Of a DNA stretch of 64,000 bases, positions 30,819 through 41,720 are shown in pieces. The stretch spans positions 2,235,001 through 2,299,000 of the forward strand of contig JBBBDQ010000420.1 of assembly GCA_037127315.1 (NCBI GenBank), given 5' to 3'. The notes under the pieces were generated by a model. The model worked only from the letters and a program-made list of their open reading frames with translations. It was not told where the DNA came from and made no database searches. Each line of letters starts with the position of its first letter. Positions within the stretch are counted from its first letter, which is position 1. This stretch comes from Ascarosepion bandense (taxonomy: Eukaryota; Mollusca; Cephalopoda; Sepiida; Sepiidae). Made by a program: the position numbers and the translations under genes.

Positions 30819-30876
30819 CTAAACTTATTTATAAATGGACCTTTGTCTGTGTGTGTGTCTATGTGTGTGTGTGTCT

Positions 30877-30926
<50 letters not shown>

Positions 30927-31587
30927 GTTAAATATAGACTCCGAAAAGGCTGAACTGATTTTCTTGAAAATTTACACAGTTGTACTATAAGCGTCTGCGA
31001 GTGTTCTTAGATAGGTTTTGTGTCGAGGTACCCCCCAATAAATATCGAAAATCGATAATCGAAAAAATCGAGTTATAGAAGGAGTGATCAGATTTTAATC
31101 AAATTTCATACACTCATAGACATAGACATAAGAAACGATATTCAGAAGTTTCAAGGTTGCAGTTCTTACAATAGTGCAGAAAATCAATAATATATATATA
31201 TAAAAGGCAAGATGTTTGTGTGTGTCTGTTTATCTGCCTGTATGTCTGTAATTTTTTCAGCCCTTTTATTTTAGTTTTTGCATCGAGTTTGGCTCTAAGT
31301 AGGTATAATTGTTGTTCTTAATCTCAGCCATGATACCATTTACTCAGAGGACTTATTTAGCCTTCAAAATTCAGTTTACGACGAATAAAACTTATTTGAT
31401 ATCGATACCAGGAAATCAAAATTCAACTTACATCCATTCATTTTTCTCTCAGTCTACGGTTTCGCTTTAACTGGAAACTATTGCTTTTTAGTCTTTCGTG
31501 CCAACGTCCAAAGAGTCTGGGCTCCAGGACCATGGATTAGTTTTAAAGCTTTCATTACACCCGATCAACGCCGGGCTATACTGCTAG
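30819..31587 (+). mobile_element. non-autonomous Helitron, copy 2 (769 bp)
   Basis: Begins TCTAAACTTATTTATAAATG after an A and ends CTGCTAG before a T, with the same terminal hairpin region (GATCAACGCCGGGCTATA) as copy 1. Contains a long (GT)n at 30851-30923. The paralogous sequence at 32521-32560 lacks it, giving an empty-site control. Confidence 0.92.
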
Positions 31588-32089
31588 TTTTCATATAAAA
31601 AAATCCAAACACCAAAAATTCGATCGTAACCAGATGCACAATATTCAAAAGGAAATACATTTTTTTTAAAAAATTATTAACAATTATAATTTACTTTTAC
31701 ATTTAATGATTGCAATAAATTCCTTAATATTTATTTACTTTCAGGATGTCGGCGATCACAGTTCTCCACAATTTCTTGTCCTATGTAGCTCCTAGTAAAA
31801 TTAGTATTTTTATTATAGCTGCTAAATCCTGTCCTCCAATTATTTTACAAAGATAAAATTGCCCAATCTCTGCAACCATTGTCACACTGGTGTCGAATTT
31901 ACACTGACCCCACATCTCTTAATGGTGCCACAGGGTTAGAATCCCTGAAACCGGGAACATCCCCCCATTTAAAATAAGGAGAGCAATTTAATCCACTTCC
32001 AGCCAAATGCTAACTCCTCGGTCAGGTGAATATCTGATTTATGTCTATTTAAAAAAAAATCTTATTTTACATTATTTACATTGTTCGGA

Positions 32090-32235
32090 CTGTTGTCCTC
32101 ATTTCTATTGCCATATTTATGACGTTTCAGTTGTTTGTTGTATGCTCGGACCTTCTTCAGGTGTTTAGAATTTCAAACCGAACTCTTTATTTTGATCACT
32201 GGGGTAGATTGTTCTCGTTCCATGAGTCATTGTAC
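32090..32235 (-). mobile_element. tRNA-headed repeat (family D), 3' part
   Basis: Minus-strand 3' segment of the repeat at 46545-46845 and 57545-57970. It contains CTGAAGAAGGTCCGAGC and GAAACGTCAT (minus strand, complement of 32121-32160), a hammerhead-like core, then ATGGCAATAGAAATGAGGAC. Confidence 0.7.
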
Positions 32236-32684
32236 TTCCGGATTTCTTAGCAGATTAAGCTCTATTTAACTGAACAAATGTTAATTTTAGATGCCAAGAT
32301 TACATGTATTTTATAATTTCTTTAAATGTAAATACACCGATATTTTCTCTAACTTATGAATGAATATTAGCAGGGAAGATACAAGTTCTTTTTGTTGCGT
32401 ATGTTAACAAAGTTGTGGGTTGTGCATATTTTACTTGCAACACATAAACAAAGTGTAAAAACATACAAAATAACTTGAGTTTGTGCTACGGACATTTATT
32501 TCTTTTATGTTGAAAATATAATATAAGCAACTATCTTGATATAAAAAAAATCCAAACGCCATTAATTTATTCCATCGTAACCAGATGCACAATAGTCTAA
32601 CGAAAATAAAATGAAAAAGCTATTAACAAATATAATTCTCTTTTACATATCATTTAATGCTTGCAATAAATTCCTTTATATTTA

Positions 32685-33020
32685 CTCTCTTTCATGACGT
32701 CGGTGATCGTGGGTCTCCACAATTTCTTCTCCTCTTAGTAAAATTAGTCTTTTTTAAATTTCTGCTGAACCCTATCTTGCCATCACTTTCCAGAATTACG
32801 TCAGGTAGATTATTCGCTGTTTTTCTGTTTCTCTTGCCTTCAGTCTGTCCTGGGAGTGATAAATTTTCCAAACCCTCTTTCATCGTTATGTACCTTTCAA
32901 ACTTCAACTATTTCTTTTTCAGTGTTTAGTGTCAATTTTGTTTCTATTTTCTCTAAAGCTTTATCACTTCTCACATGTTTCATCCATGGTATTCTCAGAA
33001 TTATTCTATAAAACCACGTT
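32685..33020 (-). mobile_element. RTE-like LINE 3' end (L-B)
   Basis: Starts with the tail complement (TTCATGACGTCGGTGATCGT) and runs to TTCTATAAAACCACGTTTCTG. A short parallel piece is at 31738-31785 inside the duplicated block. Confidence 0.75.
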
Positions 33021-33651
33021 TCTGTTGCTTCAATTCAGGTACAGGTAAGTTTTTGAATCGAAGATTACAGAGTTGTTATGTAACATCAACCATTTTGTAT
33101 TTCAATGAATACTGGACAGTTTCCCAACAGATTAAGAGGTGGTTTGAAACAACGGAAATGTGGTTCTCTAGAATAATAACTATAATGAAAGATGATTTTT
33201 AATAGATAAGCAAAGCCTTAAAAAACAGGTAATTTTTGAAAACGAAGAAAAGATTACGGAATTGTTATGTAACATCAGTCCTTTTGTATTTCAATGAATG
33301 ATAGACAATTTCCCAACAGATTAAGTGGAGACTTGGTGCAACAGAAATGTGGTTTTCTAGAAAAATCTCTCACGAAAGATGCTTTTCAAAAGATAAGCAA
33401 TATATTAAGAAACACGTAATTTTTAGAAACGAAGAAAAGATTACGGAGTTGTTATGTAAAATAGATTACCTGTATTTTATATTTTCTTTAAATGTAAAGA
33501 AATTGATATTTTCTCTGACTTACGAATGAATAATAACAAGGAAGATGCAAGTCATTCCTATTATGTATATTAACAAATTTTTGGGTTTTGTATATTTTAC
33601 GTGAAGGTACAGGTTCAACATATAAACAAAAAGTGTAGAAACATGCAAAAA

Positions 33652-33891
33652 TATCTATGTTTTTACATGCATATTTTAAAAAATTTTCATTCATTTTTAT
33701 GAAAATAAAACCACCCTTGGATAATAAAAGATGTAATTACTAACCACAAACTAGTATGTCATTGCCACATAAACAAAATCGGACTAGTGATTAATGTAAA
33801 GAATAAGTGGCACCAGTCTGTGAGGAACGAATGGTAAATGTATGAGAATGACTTTTTTTCTTAGAAATTTCTTCTAGGCCAGAAAATACGG
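33652..33891 (-). mobile_element. partial DNA transposon with CCGTATTTTC terminus
   Basis: Minus-strand half of the element at 35961-36466: the complement of CCGTATTTTCTGGCC ends it at 33891, and the GGCAATGACATACTAGTTTG and ATATGCATGTAAAAA segments match the plus-strand copy. Confidence 0.78.
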
Positions 33892-34084
33892 CGGTTATTT
33901 TTTTTCTCCTAAGTAAAGGTAGATCCGTTCAGCTATCATCGGATTCATGCTTCTCCCTAGTTTTTAACCAAGAATAGAGGTTTATCTCTTGTTCTTCTGC
34001 TTTCAGTGATGCGCTTTTCGTCTTCAGTTACGTATGTAAAATGTCAATGAATTCTTAATCTTGGTATCTCCAATTTGCATGTTG

Positions 34085-34645
34085 CGAAGATCGTTTGGCT
34101 GACACGGATTCATTGATGTGGCTTCCCTGTGCCTCTTCTACAAGTACTTTTATGGCTTCTGCTCCGATGAACTTAGAGCACTGGTGCCGCCTAAGTACGA
34201 ATTTACACGAGATACTAGATTAGCAACTAGGTCCCACCCTTTTACAGTTAAACAGATAAGATGTAACCGTAAATTCTACTCCAACAGCTTCTTTTCTCGC
34301 GCTTCCCGCCTGTGGAACTCCCTTCCACAAGTCTGCTTTTCCGACAGCTACAATCTCCAGGTGTTTAAATGTAGGGTCAATAGACACCTTCTATCACTCT
34401 AACTCTCAATTATTCTCAGAACACTCTCATCTACCCAACACCCAATCTCATCTCGGTATCCTTACCCCCCAATCACCCACCCTCTGACATTTCCTATATT
34501 TAACCATTCTCGATATCCCTACCCGTCTATCACCCACCCACTGACATTTCCTATATTTCATCATCCTTTCTCCACTCTATGTAGCCCCCTGCGCAGTAGT
34601 GGCAGTGACATGCCTTGCTCGGGGTGAAACGCTTATAAAAAAAAA
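34085..34645 (+). mobile_element. LINE L-A 3' end
   Basis: The best-preserved L-A tail: 94 uninterrupted codons (34118-34402) with FYKYFYGFCSDELRALVPP, a FTRDTRLATRSHPF segment and SRASRLWNSLP, a stop, then about 230 bp of 3' UTR ending TAGCCCCCTGCGCAGTAGTGG and GCTCGGGGTGAAACGCTT. Severely 5' truncated, as target-primed insertions often are. Confidence 0.9.
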
Positions 34646-34654
34646 AAATTCTAA

Positions 34655-34960
34655 AATTTCAACTGTCTTTTGCTGTTGCATATAATTGTCCTTTTCGTTT
34701 CCATTTCCCTTGAAACTTTGTCATTGCTCACATATTTCGTCCATGGTATTTTCAGAATTACTCTATAGAACCACATTTCTGTCGCCTCAAGTTTCTTCTC
34801 CCCTGCAAAGATGGTTCAGCGTTCTGATGTATAGGAGAGGGGTGTTATTACATTACTGATAAGTTCTCTTTTTCTGTTTCTTACTATTTTACTTTCCTGT
34901 TTTGCTTCTTTTTTTTTTCATTTTTGTTTTAACCCTGGAACACTAACCATCAATTAAAGT
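34655..34960 (-). mobile_element. RTE-like LINE L-B fragment
   Basis: Minus-strand piece with TCACATATTTCGTCCATGG, AGAACCACATTTCTGTCGCC and AGATGGTTCAGCGTTCTGATG; follows directly after the L-A tail. Confidence 0.75.
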
Positions 34961-35177
34961 TACACCACTACTAACCATACCCGATTTTGAAAATATTAAA
35001 AAAATATTAAATATAAATCTTTATTTGAACTATTTTACATTCAGGCACTTCAAAATTTGTTCTTTGAGCTAACATTAATAGAAGCTGAAAAACATATTTA
35101 GGTAAAAAAATCAGGTACTGAAAATTTAATTTAATTGTAATTAAAATGGCGTCATTTGCCCTGGGTATTATATATCC

Positions 35178-35280
35178 TAGGATATACGTTGTGGTGTAAT
35201 GGATATCAACGCGGAACGATAAATCGGGGAAACGAGTTTGAATTTCAGTTGAGTTCTTCGCATTCACTTATTTTCTCCGA
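35178..35280 (+). mobile_element. tRNA-derived SINE (family A), head only
   Basis: Box A ACGTTGTGGTGTAATGGAT and box B GAGTTTGAATTTCAG followed by TTCGCATTCACTTA; truncated after that. Confidence 0.82.
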
Positions 35281-35457
35281 AGTAGAAATAGATCGGTTCA
35301 ACTATCAAGAACAGAGGTTTATCTCTTGTTCATTGTTTATGGTTGGGTTTCTGGTTCCTTCTAATATTTTTTCATTCTCTTTGACGCTCAGTATTCTCTT
35401 GTATCTTTGTGGCATTTTATTGCTTAAAACCCGAGAACACTAACCATGGGTAAATAG

Positions 35458-35665
35458 TCAATCAGTTGAGTGCCATACGTGATACACGCTTGAGCGATCA
35501 TGTCTCGAAAGAGACATGATTGACTGAGCAGAAGATTTTCCCGCAGTAGGTTACCATTACTTTCTGCTGTAAACTGGTTGCCAGGCAAGGTTATAGAACC
35601 GAAATTGTCCTGTTATTTAACCCATAACTGGAGGGAAGAGACGATAGAATTATACTCTTGGAAAA
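35458..35665 (-). mobile_element. tRNA-derived SINE (family A), head missing
   Basis: From AATCAGTTGAGTGCCATACG through CCCATAACTGGAGGGAAGAG; the 5' head is lost. Confidence 0.87.
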
Positions 35666-35960
35666 AGTAAACTTCTCAATTTCAGAAAAAAGTGAATATC
35701 TGAAGCCTAGCAATAATCTACATAGCGCTGTGGATGAAACTAAATGAAAATACATTTTTTTTCTTCAACAAACCTTAACTTTAATTTTCTCTCTTTACAT
35801 CAAATAAAAATAATTTGTCATCGCGAATTGTACAGTGTAACCACTTATCGTTCTACTTATTAAACCCATTTTTCCATAAGCACGGCTTTAACGACAGAGA
35901 GATTGAGAAAGCACTTAAAACACAGAGATATAATTACTGATGCCTCCAAAGATTGATCTG
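35666..35960. other. no gene seen
   Basis: AT-rich spacer without recognised features. Confidence 0.5.
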
Positions 35961-36466
35961 CCGTATTTTCTGGCTAATAAGACTCTGCGGCTTGGAAGAC
36001 GCACCCTAATATTGGAAAGAAACTTCTAGAAAATAAAAAGAGTCATCCTCACACATTCAACATGCGTCCCCCACATACTGGCGCCACGTATTGTTTACAT
36101 TAATCACTCGTTTGATTTTTTTGTATGGCAATGACATACTAGTTGGTGGTTAGTAAATATATTATACATCTAAAAATGAATTAAAAATTTAAAAAATATG
36201 CATGTAAAAATAAAAAACAATCAAAGAAATTTTATTCTTTCTCAAATCCCAAACACTCGTCGCTGCTGGATTCTTGTAAAAACTCTAAACTATCATCTGC
36301 AGAGTCATCACTATTGTCAGTCATGTACAATAAATGATCTTCACTATCATCAATCTCATGCTGGCAACCATGGTGGTAACGGATACATTCGTCTTGGAAG
36401 AGGCACACGTATTTTTCAGGATACTTTTTAAGAAAAAATGTGCGTCTTTCAAGCCGGAAAATACGG
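35961..36466. mobile_element. DNA transposon with CCGTATTTTCYGGC ends
   Basis: 14-bp terminal inverted repeats with one mismatch (35961-35974 and 36453-36466), both followed inward by GACGCAC. Total 506 bp with a transposase-tail remnant on the minus strand. A half copy in opposite orientation lies at 33652-33891. Possibly a pogo/Tigger-type deletion derivative; a TA target duplication is not clear on the left side. Confidence 0.75.
36232..36430 (-). pseudogene. acidic C-terminal tail of a transposase (possible)
   Basis: On the minus strand about 66 codons are open to a stop at 36232-36234. They begin within the 5' terminal region (KYPEKYVCLFQDECIRYHHG) and continue into an Asp/Ser/Glu-rich stretch (DDSEDHLLYM, SDDSADDSLEF, SSSDECLGFEKE). 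Acidic tails like this end many pogo/Tigger-type transposases. The catalytic domain is missing. Family identity is inference. Confidence 0.5.
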
Positions 36467-36469
36467 TAA

Positions 36470-37200
36470 TTAGTAAATAAAATTTCAGAGTTCAGTCGGA
36501 GGCATTAGAAGTATAGAGTTGAAGTAAACTTTAGAAGGAACCAGGATGAATCTGTACCCCTATTCAAAACACAAGGGAATAACTGAACTGAACGATAAAC
36601 AAACCTTTTAAATATCCCTGTTTTCGATAGAATCTCAATTTTTTTAACACTAACAAAAGCTTTAAAAATTGTCTATAATTCTTTTTTTATTTGTTTTTAA
36701 CTCAACCATTGGAAGGTATATTTCGCTATTGAAATGTCCTTTTCTCCGTTAAAATGCGTGGCAGATAATTAAATTGTTGTACTTGTTTGATTTTGATATG
36801 TAATACGTTTTTAAATGTTCATCACAAAACTTTTCTGTCACATGAAATCGCTTTTTGGAAAAGATATTTGAAATCTACAAAGTATTTTTTTAAGATTTAA
36901 AATACTAAAAACTGTTTCGAATACACAAAACTTAACCAAATATATTTAAACAAAACAGTTTAAAAGATAAACTATTTTATAATTTCCTTCAAAAACTTAA
37001 AATCATCTTTAAAAAAATTTAAATCTTAAAAAATAATCAGTATGATGTTCAAACTTTATTTTTATATTCTTTGAAGATTTCTTTGGACAGCTCACAATAT
37101 TGTCTACATAGATTTCTTCTCAAGCCGCTCTCAGAGATTTAGTTTAAGGATATTTATCTACAGTTTTCATATTCACTGAGAGTTTATTCTTTGCCATAAA
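36470..37200. other. AT-rich, no gene seen
   Basis: Very AT-rich, with repeated ATTTAAA words. Nothing recognised. Confidence 0.55.
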
Positions 37201-37206
37201 AAAATA

Positions 37207-37525
37207 TGCGAATGTACGTTGTGGTGCAGTGGATATCGGCTCTGAACCTAGAAACCGGGAAGCCGAGTTCGAATTCCAGTTTAATTCGTCGTATTCATTT
37301 ACGCGCAAATACCATTAGAAAAGCTATTAATCAGCCTCTTCCCTCCAGTTATGGGCTAAGTAACAAGACAGTCCTTGGTTCTATAACCTTGGCTGGCAAC
37401 CAGTCTACCGCAGAAAGTAATTGCAACCTACTGTGGGATACTTTTCTGAGCAGTCAGTCATGTCTCTTTCGAGACATAATTGCCCAACTGTATATTATGT
37501 ATGTTACTTAACTGACTGATAGTAT
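37207..37525 (+). mobile_element. tRNA-derived SINE (family A), full length
   Basis: Head (box A GTTGTGGTGCAGTGGAT, box B GAGTTCGAATTCC), body and terminus CTTAACTGACTGATAG are all present. Confidence 0.92.
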
Positions 37526-37587
37526 GCCATAAGATTTTTTAATATTCTAAAAAAAGGTGAAGCTGTATTAGGATGGAAAAAATACAG

Positions 37588-37915
37588 ACATACAGGCAGA
37601 TAAACAGACACACACACAAACATCTTGCCTTTTATATAATATATATATATTTTCGATTTTCTGCATTATTGCAACCTTGAACTGCAACCTTGAAACTTCT
37701 GAATATCGTTTCTTATGTCTTTGTGAGTGTATCAAATTTGATTAAAATCGGACCACTCCTTCTATAACCCGATTTTTTTTACTATCGATTTTCGATATTT
37801 ATCGGGGGTACCTCGACACAAAACCTAGCTAAGAACACTCGCAGACGCTTATAGCACAACTGTGTAAATTTTCAAGAAAATCGGTTCAGCTGTTTCGGAG
37901 TCTATTGGTAACGGA

Positions 37916-37977
<62 letters not shown>

Positions 37978-38006
37978 AAGTTCCATTTATAAATAAGTTT
38001 AGATTT
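37588..38006 (-). mobile_element. Helitron, 3' truncated copy 3
   Basis: Minus-strand copy of the family at 29433 and 30819. Its 5' terminus (complement of TCTAAACTTATTTATAAATG) is at 38006; it runs through a (GT)n tract (37918-37972 as CA) and the TATCGAAAATCGAT region, and stops at 37588 within the GACATACAGGCAGATAAACA segment, so the hairpin and CTAG end are lost. Confidence 0.88.
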
Positions 38007-38024
38007 TTCCTACTACCAGAAATA

Positions 38025-38368
38025 CAAAGGCTTCAAAGGAGAATCTGTAATGTAACTGTCCCGACCTGGCAATTCGACTTTACCCGGCAGGATGTGGCTT
38101 CCCTTTGTCTCTTCTACAAATATTTTCATGGCTTCTGCTCCGACGAACTTCGGTCACTGGAATTTAAATGCAATATCAATTCCCATCTCTTATCCACTTG
38201 ACTCCATTCCTTTCTACATCCCCTCGTGTGTCTTGTTCTTTTCCTTTCTCTCTCTACCTCAGCAACTGTCTTCAATCCTGTGTTCACAGCCTTCTCTTGC
38301 ACTTTCTCTGACACCCCCTGTAACTATTTCGTCTTTCTCTTTCCTCTCCTCCAGCCTAAACTTTTACT
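38025..38368 (+). mobile_element. LINE L-A 3' end, part 1
   Basis: QRRICNVT-like coding remnant, YKYFHGF region, then an internal deletion joining directly to the AATTTAAATGCAATATCAAT segment and the 3' UTR. Interrupted at 38368 by the transposon at 38369-38933 and continued at 38942-38975. Confidence 0.86.
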
Positions 38369-38933
38369 GGTAATTTTTTTTTTGTTCCCCAAAGGTCTTT
38401 ACCCCTTCAAAACTTTCTAAAACATCCTTAAATCCGTGCAAATGTACAGGTTGGACTCCAATCGATAATTGTTTATTGAAGAAACCTACCTTTCTTTCAT
38501 GGTATCGACCATAAATACATTGGACTATATCTCACCCCTTTCTACCGTTGTCATCTCTGATTCACCGCTGAATGAATTAAAGTGTAGGTTTCTTTTTTGT
38601 TCGGTTGATTTTCTCCATTTGAGCAATTACTCAGCGAATTGTTCGGTTTCGGAACTCATTTTGCTCGTAGGGATCGAAAAAAGGACGAAAAATCGTAAAA
38701 CTACGCGTGAATTCAGTCAGCAGTGAATAACATTTTTGAACCGTAGTTAGTGGGTGAGATAAACAGCGACAAGAAGTCCCATATTTTTCTTCTCGATAAA
38801 ATGAAAAAAAGGTATGTATCTTCAATGAACAATTACCGATTTCAATTCAGCATATACATTTGCACGGAAATAAGGATGTTTTTGAAAGATTCGAAGAAGT
38901 AAAGGCCTTCGGGAAACAAAACCAAAATTTACC
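38369..38933. mobile_element. long-TIR DNA transposon with 8-bp TSD
   Basis: Inverted terminal repeats of about 145 bp (38369-38515 and 38785-38933), around 75-80 percent identical, share CATCCTTA, TCCGTGCAAATGTA and AATTGTT-ATTGAAGA. Flanked by a perfect CTTTTACT duplication (38361-38368 and 38934-38941) within a LINE. The 270-bp centre has no recognisable transposase; superfamily unknown. Confidence 0.88.
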
Positions 38934-38941
38934 CTTTTACT

Positions 38942-38975
38942 CTCTCTGCTTGGGTTGAAACGATTTTAAAAAATT
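38942..38975 (+). mobile_element. LINE L-A 3' end, part 2
   Basis: CTCTCTGCTTGGGTTGAAACG and ATTTTAAAAAATT are the end of the L-A 3' UTR, continuing from 38368 across the transposon. Confidence 0.75.
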
Positions 38976-39600
38976 AACAGATAAATGGAATGAAAACATA
39001 CGAAAGGGTAGCGGTAAAAGAAAAAAAAACTTTTCGGGTTCAAATACATTGGCTGCTAAAAATGCAACCATGATGTTTCTTTTATTTGTGTTAAAATCTA
39101 CAGCCAGAAGTTGCTATGAAATCATTAGAATCAATGAAATTTTATCTTTATCCTTTTTGTTTTTTTCTAAAATAATCATAACTATGACGCCAGGTTTTGA
39201 AAAACTGTTTTGTTTTAAATTTCTATTGTGCTTTCTTTAAAAAAACTTGCTTAAGTTCTAAGTCTTCTGAAAAATCATTAAAGACACCTCCTCTTTATAT
39301 GGTTGTCAATATCTGCACATTTCGACCCAAGAGATTTTACAAATGCCGAAGGAAACTGATAGTAAAGAACGTGCGAAGATTGTCCAGTCTCTTGTTACAG
39401 GTTCAAATAGGAATCGACTATATTTATTGTTGCTTGTGATATAACGAGTTACACAAACTACTAGTTAATTGAATATACCAATACGAGACGTCACACTTTG
39501 AAATAATGGAATGTGAAATGATTGCATTCGCTCCAAATGCGTAGATCTTATATAGAAAGGAATCTTTTCTCTCTTTTTCGTTCTTTCTACGATCTCTCTA
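38976..39600. other. no gene seen
   Basis: AT-rich. 63- and 80-codon frames show no domain. A CCGAAGGAAACTGATAGTAAAG stretch near 39340 was inspected and not recognised. Confidence 0.45.
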
Positions 39601-39619
39601 CCCATCTCATCTTTTCTAT

Positions 39620-39621
39620 GC

Positions 39622-39660
<39 letters not shown>

Positions 39661-39802
39661 CTCACTATCTGCTTTTACTAAATTAACAATTAATTTTTCT
39701 CTCATTCCCACTCTCATAAAAATATTTCTCTTTTTTCTCTTTCCCTGTGTTTCTTCTTTATATCTCCTCAATCTCCCTCTATCCCACCCTACAATTTCTT
39801 CT

Positions 39803-39840
<38 letters not shown>
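39620..39840. repeat. (CT)n blocks
   Basis: Two pure (CT)n runs (39626-39655 and 39805-39840) about 150 bp apart. Confidence 0.95.
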
Positions 39841-39844
<4 letters not shown>

Positions 39845-39879
39845 CGCTCATTCACTAATGAATTATAACACTCTGGCTA

Positions 39880-40065
39880 TTGGTCGTGTATAGTGATAAT
39901 ATACATGCTAAAAAGTCTACCTTCTTCTACCGTGCGCCCATGGACCAGAGGTAGAATCGCCGACTCACGCCACTTCGGTCGGGTTTCAATCCTACGTTAA
40001 AAGCAATATATACTATATTATACTATACTGCGGGTGAATATATATGCATATACTACGAATTTTAT
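39880..40065 (+). mobile_element. tRNA-headed repeat (family E), hammerhead core lost
   Basis: GGACCAGAGGTAGAATCG (box A-like) and GGTCGGGTTTCAATCC (box B) match the head at 60095-60160. Downstream, CTGCGGGTGAATATATAT corresponds to the 3' end seen at 60218-60235, but the ribozyme core between is replaced by TATACTA repeats. Confidence 0.65.
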
Positions 40066-40092
40066 ACTAAACTGGTTTATAAACAGCCGACT

Positions 40093-40165
40093 ATTTGAAA
40101 TGAATTGTTTGAACATTATTTTTTATCGATACTCGTATTTAAGTAGATATTCTGTTTTTAATTAA
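40093..40165 (+). repeat. fragment of foldback repeat
   Basis: GTTTGAACATTATTTTT, TCGATACTCGTATTT and GTAGATATTCTGTTTTTA match the arms of the inverted repeat at 48804-49030. Confidence 0.75.
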
Positions 40166-40219
40166 ACAGTATTATATAATTATATCTACTGGCCTGATTA
40201 TTTCCGATAATGTTTTATT

Positions 40220-40793
40220 ACGAAAAAGACAAAAAATAAAGACAAAAATTGTCCAACATTTGGATATTTTTTATTACGCTGGTTCTAAGCTTTCAGCTCA
40301 AATGACTGAGCCGAATATTACTGTAACCACATCTTCAGAGTGGTTACAGAGACGTTAACATAAAGACAACCACGATCAAAGATGATGTTATCTTGTGTTC
40401 ATGTAAAGCATTGTTATGCAACGATAACAGTCACCGAATAGCAGACGCAGTTCGTGAAATTGTAATGGCGTTCTATGACATCACACCGCGTGAGAGACCG
40501 AAATGTAAAGAGAACCATATTTCTAAATACAATGTCATGTGTTGTGACCAGATTGAAATGTAATTTTATTAAGTGTGGGCTTTTTTGATTTAATGTAGAT
40601 GGCCTTCAATATCTGAAGGTTCTTTTTATTGTGTGTATGTGTGTGTATTATTGTGTTATCGACTAAAATTTGTCTAATAATAATAACTATGCAAATGTTG
40701 GACAATTCTTATCTTTAGTTTCACCTGAAATTAAAACCAAAATACGATGTTTAGAACGGCTCATGATTAAACTTAATAGACATTCATTTTCTG

Positions 40794-40795
<2 letters not shown>
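40220..40795 (-). mobile_element. Penelope-like element terminal region, minus strand
   Basis: Minus strand, in order: an inverted piece of the ORF start (plus strand 40715-40795, CGATGTTTAGAACGGCTCAT), the end of the GIY-YIG ORF (near 40635-40550, KNLQILKAIYIKS then a Pro-Thr-Leu stretch), a spacer, a hammerhead-like motif (about 40340-40280) and the next ORF lead-in. Same order as at 60285-60910, so the structure belongs to the family. Confidence 0.72.

Positions 40796-40797
<2 letters not shown>

Positions 40798-40824
<27 letters not shown>
40798..40824. repeat. (TA)n microsatellite
   Basis: Abuts the end of the Penelope-like piece. Confidence 0.93.
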
Positions 40825-40827
<3 letters not shown>

Positions 40828-40929
40828 TTTTTTCACACAGTCTATGTATTTTTTCATTCATTTCTCTTTCTCGTTCTTTTCTCCGAAATTTCGAAATCTC
40901 TATTTTCTCACTCACTCACTCACTCTATA

Positions 40930-40934
<5 letters not shown>

Positions 40935-41013
<79 letters not shown>

Positions 41014-41258
41014 TGGTTTATTCATATTTCTATCTCACTATATGTTTTTCTGTCTCTCTCACTATCGATATATTTTCTCAGCGTCTCCCTCTTTACAATC
41101 TTTGGTCCTATTTGCTATCTCTCTCTTTCTCTCTCTGTCTCTCACTTTTTCTCGGCCTTTTTCTCGATTCCTTTTTCAAATCTCTCCCTCTCCCCTCCTC
41201 CAAGCTTTGGTCTTTTTTCAATCTTGATATCTATATATATATATATATATATATATAT

Positions 41259-41296
<38 letters not shown>

Positions 41297-41403
41297 CTCT
41301 TTCACTATCTTTCTCTCTACATATATATTTTTTCTCTGTTTATTTCTTACAATTATTTCTTTCTTTACGATTCTCTCTTTACAATTTTTGTCCGTTTTTG
41401 CAA

Positions 41404-41438
<35 letters not shown>

Positions 41439-41720
41439 CTCTCAAACTCAATTCCTTTTCTTAGTCTCTCTACAATCTTTGGCCTTCCTTGCAATCTCTC
41501 ACTCTCTCACCATATTCTTTTTTATGTCTCTCTCTCTCTCTCTCTCTCTCAATCTCTGTCTCTGTCTTTCTCTTTCTCTCTCTCTCTCTCTTGATTCCTA
41601 TTCTCAATCTCTCTGTATAATCTTTCCTCACTCTGCAATATTTTTATCTCCCACTCTCTTTCTTTCTTCTCTCTCTCTCATTCTCCCCTCTTTTTCCTTA
41701 CCATTTTTTCTCTGCCTTTT
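40935..41720. repeat. (CT)n-rich compound microsatellite block
   Basis: Runs of (CT)n, (CA)n (40987-41010) and (TA)n (41231-41258) with T-rich spacers. Long plus-strand Ser/Leu/Phe frames of up to 193 codons reflect CTCTCT and TTTCTC composition and are not genes. Confidence 0.93.

Larger units (their letters stand above)
31588..33700. repeat. local segmental duplications (30.8-33.7 kb)
   Basis: 31588-31790 is repeated at 32536-32760 (ATCCAAAC, CGTAACCAGATGCACAATA, GCAATAAATTCCTT). 32301-32470 is repeated at 33466-33655 (offset about 1165). A unit of about 185 bp is tandem at 33045, 33229 and 33416 (partial), sharing GAAGAAAAGATTACGGA. Copies are 75-90 percent identical by eye. Confidence 0.8.

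Noticed and set aside
32657..32929. 90-codon plus-strand hydrophobic frame
   Set aside because: Antisense shadow of an RTE-like LINE C-terminal region.
36198..36431. 77-codon plus-strand frame with many His residues
   Set aside because: It is the antisense of the acidic transposase tail, where Asp/Glu codons read as His/Leu/Ser on the opposite strand.
38469..38726. 85-codon frame inside the long-TIR transposon as its transposase
   Set aside because: Too short, no DDE-type motif or zinc-binding residues, and it begins within the inverted repeat.
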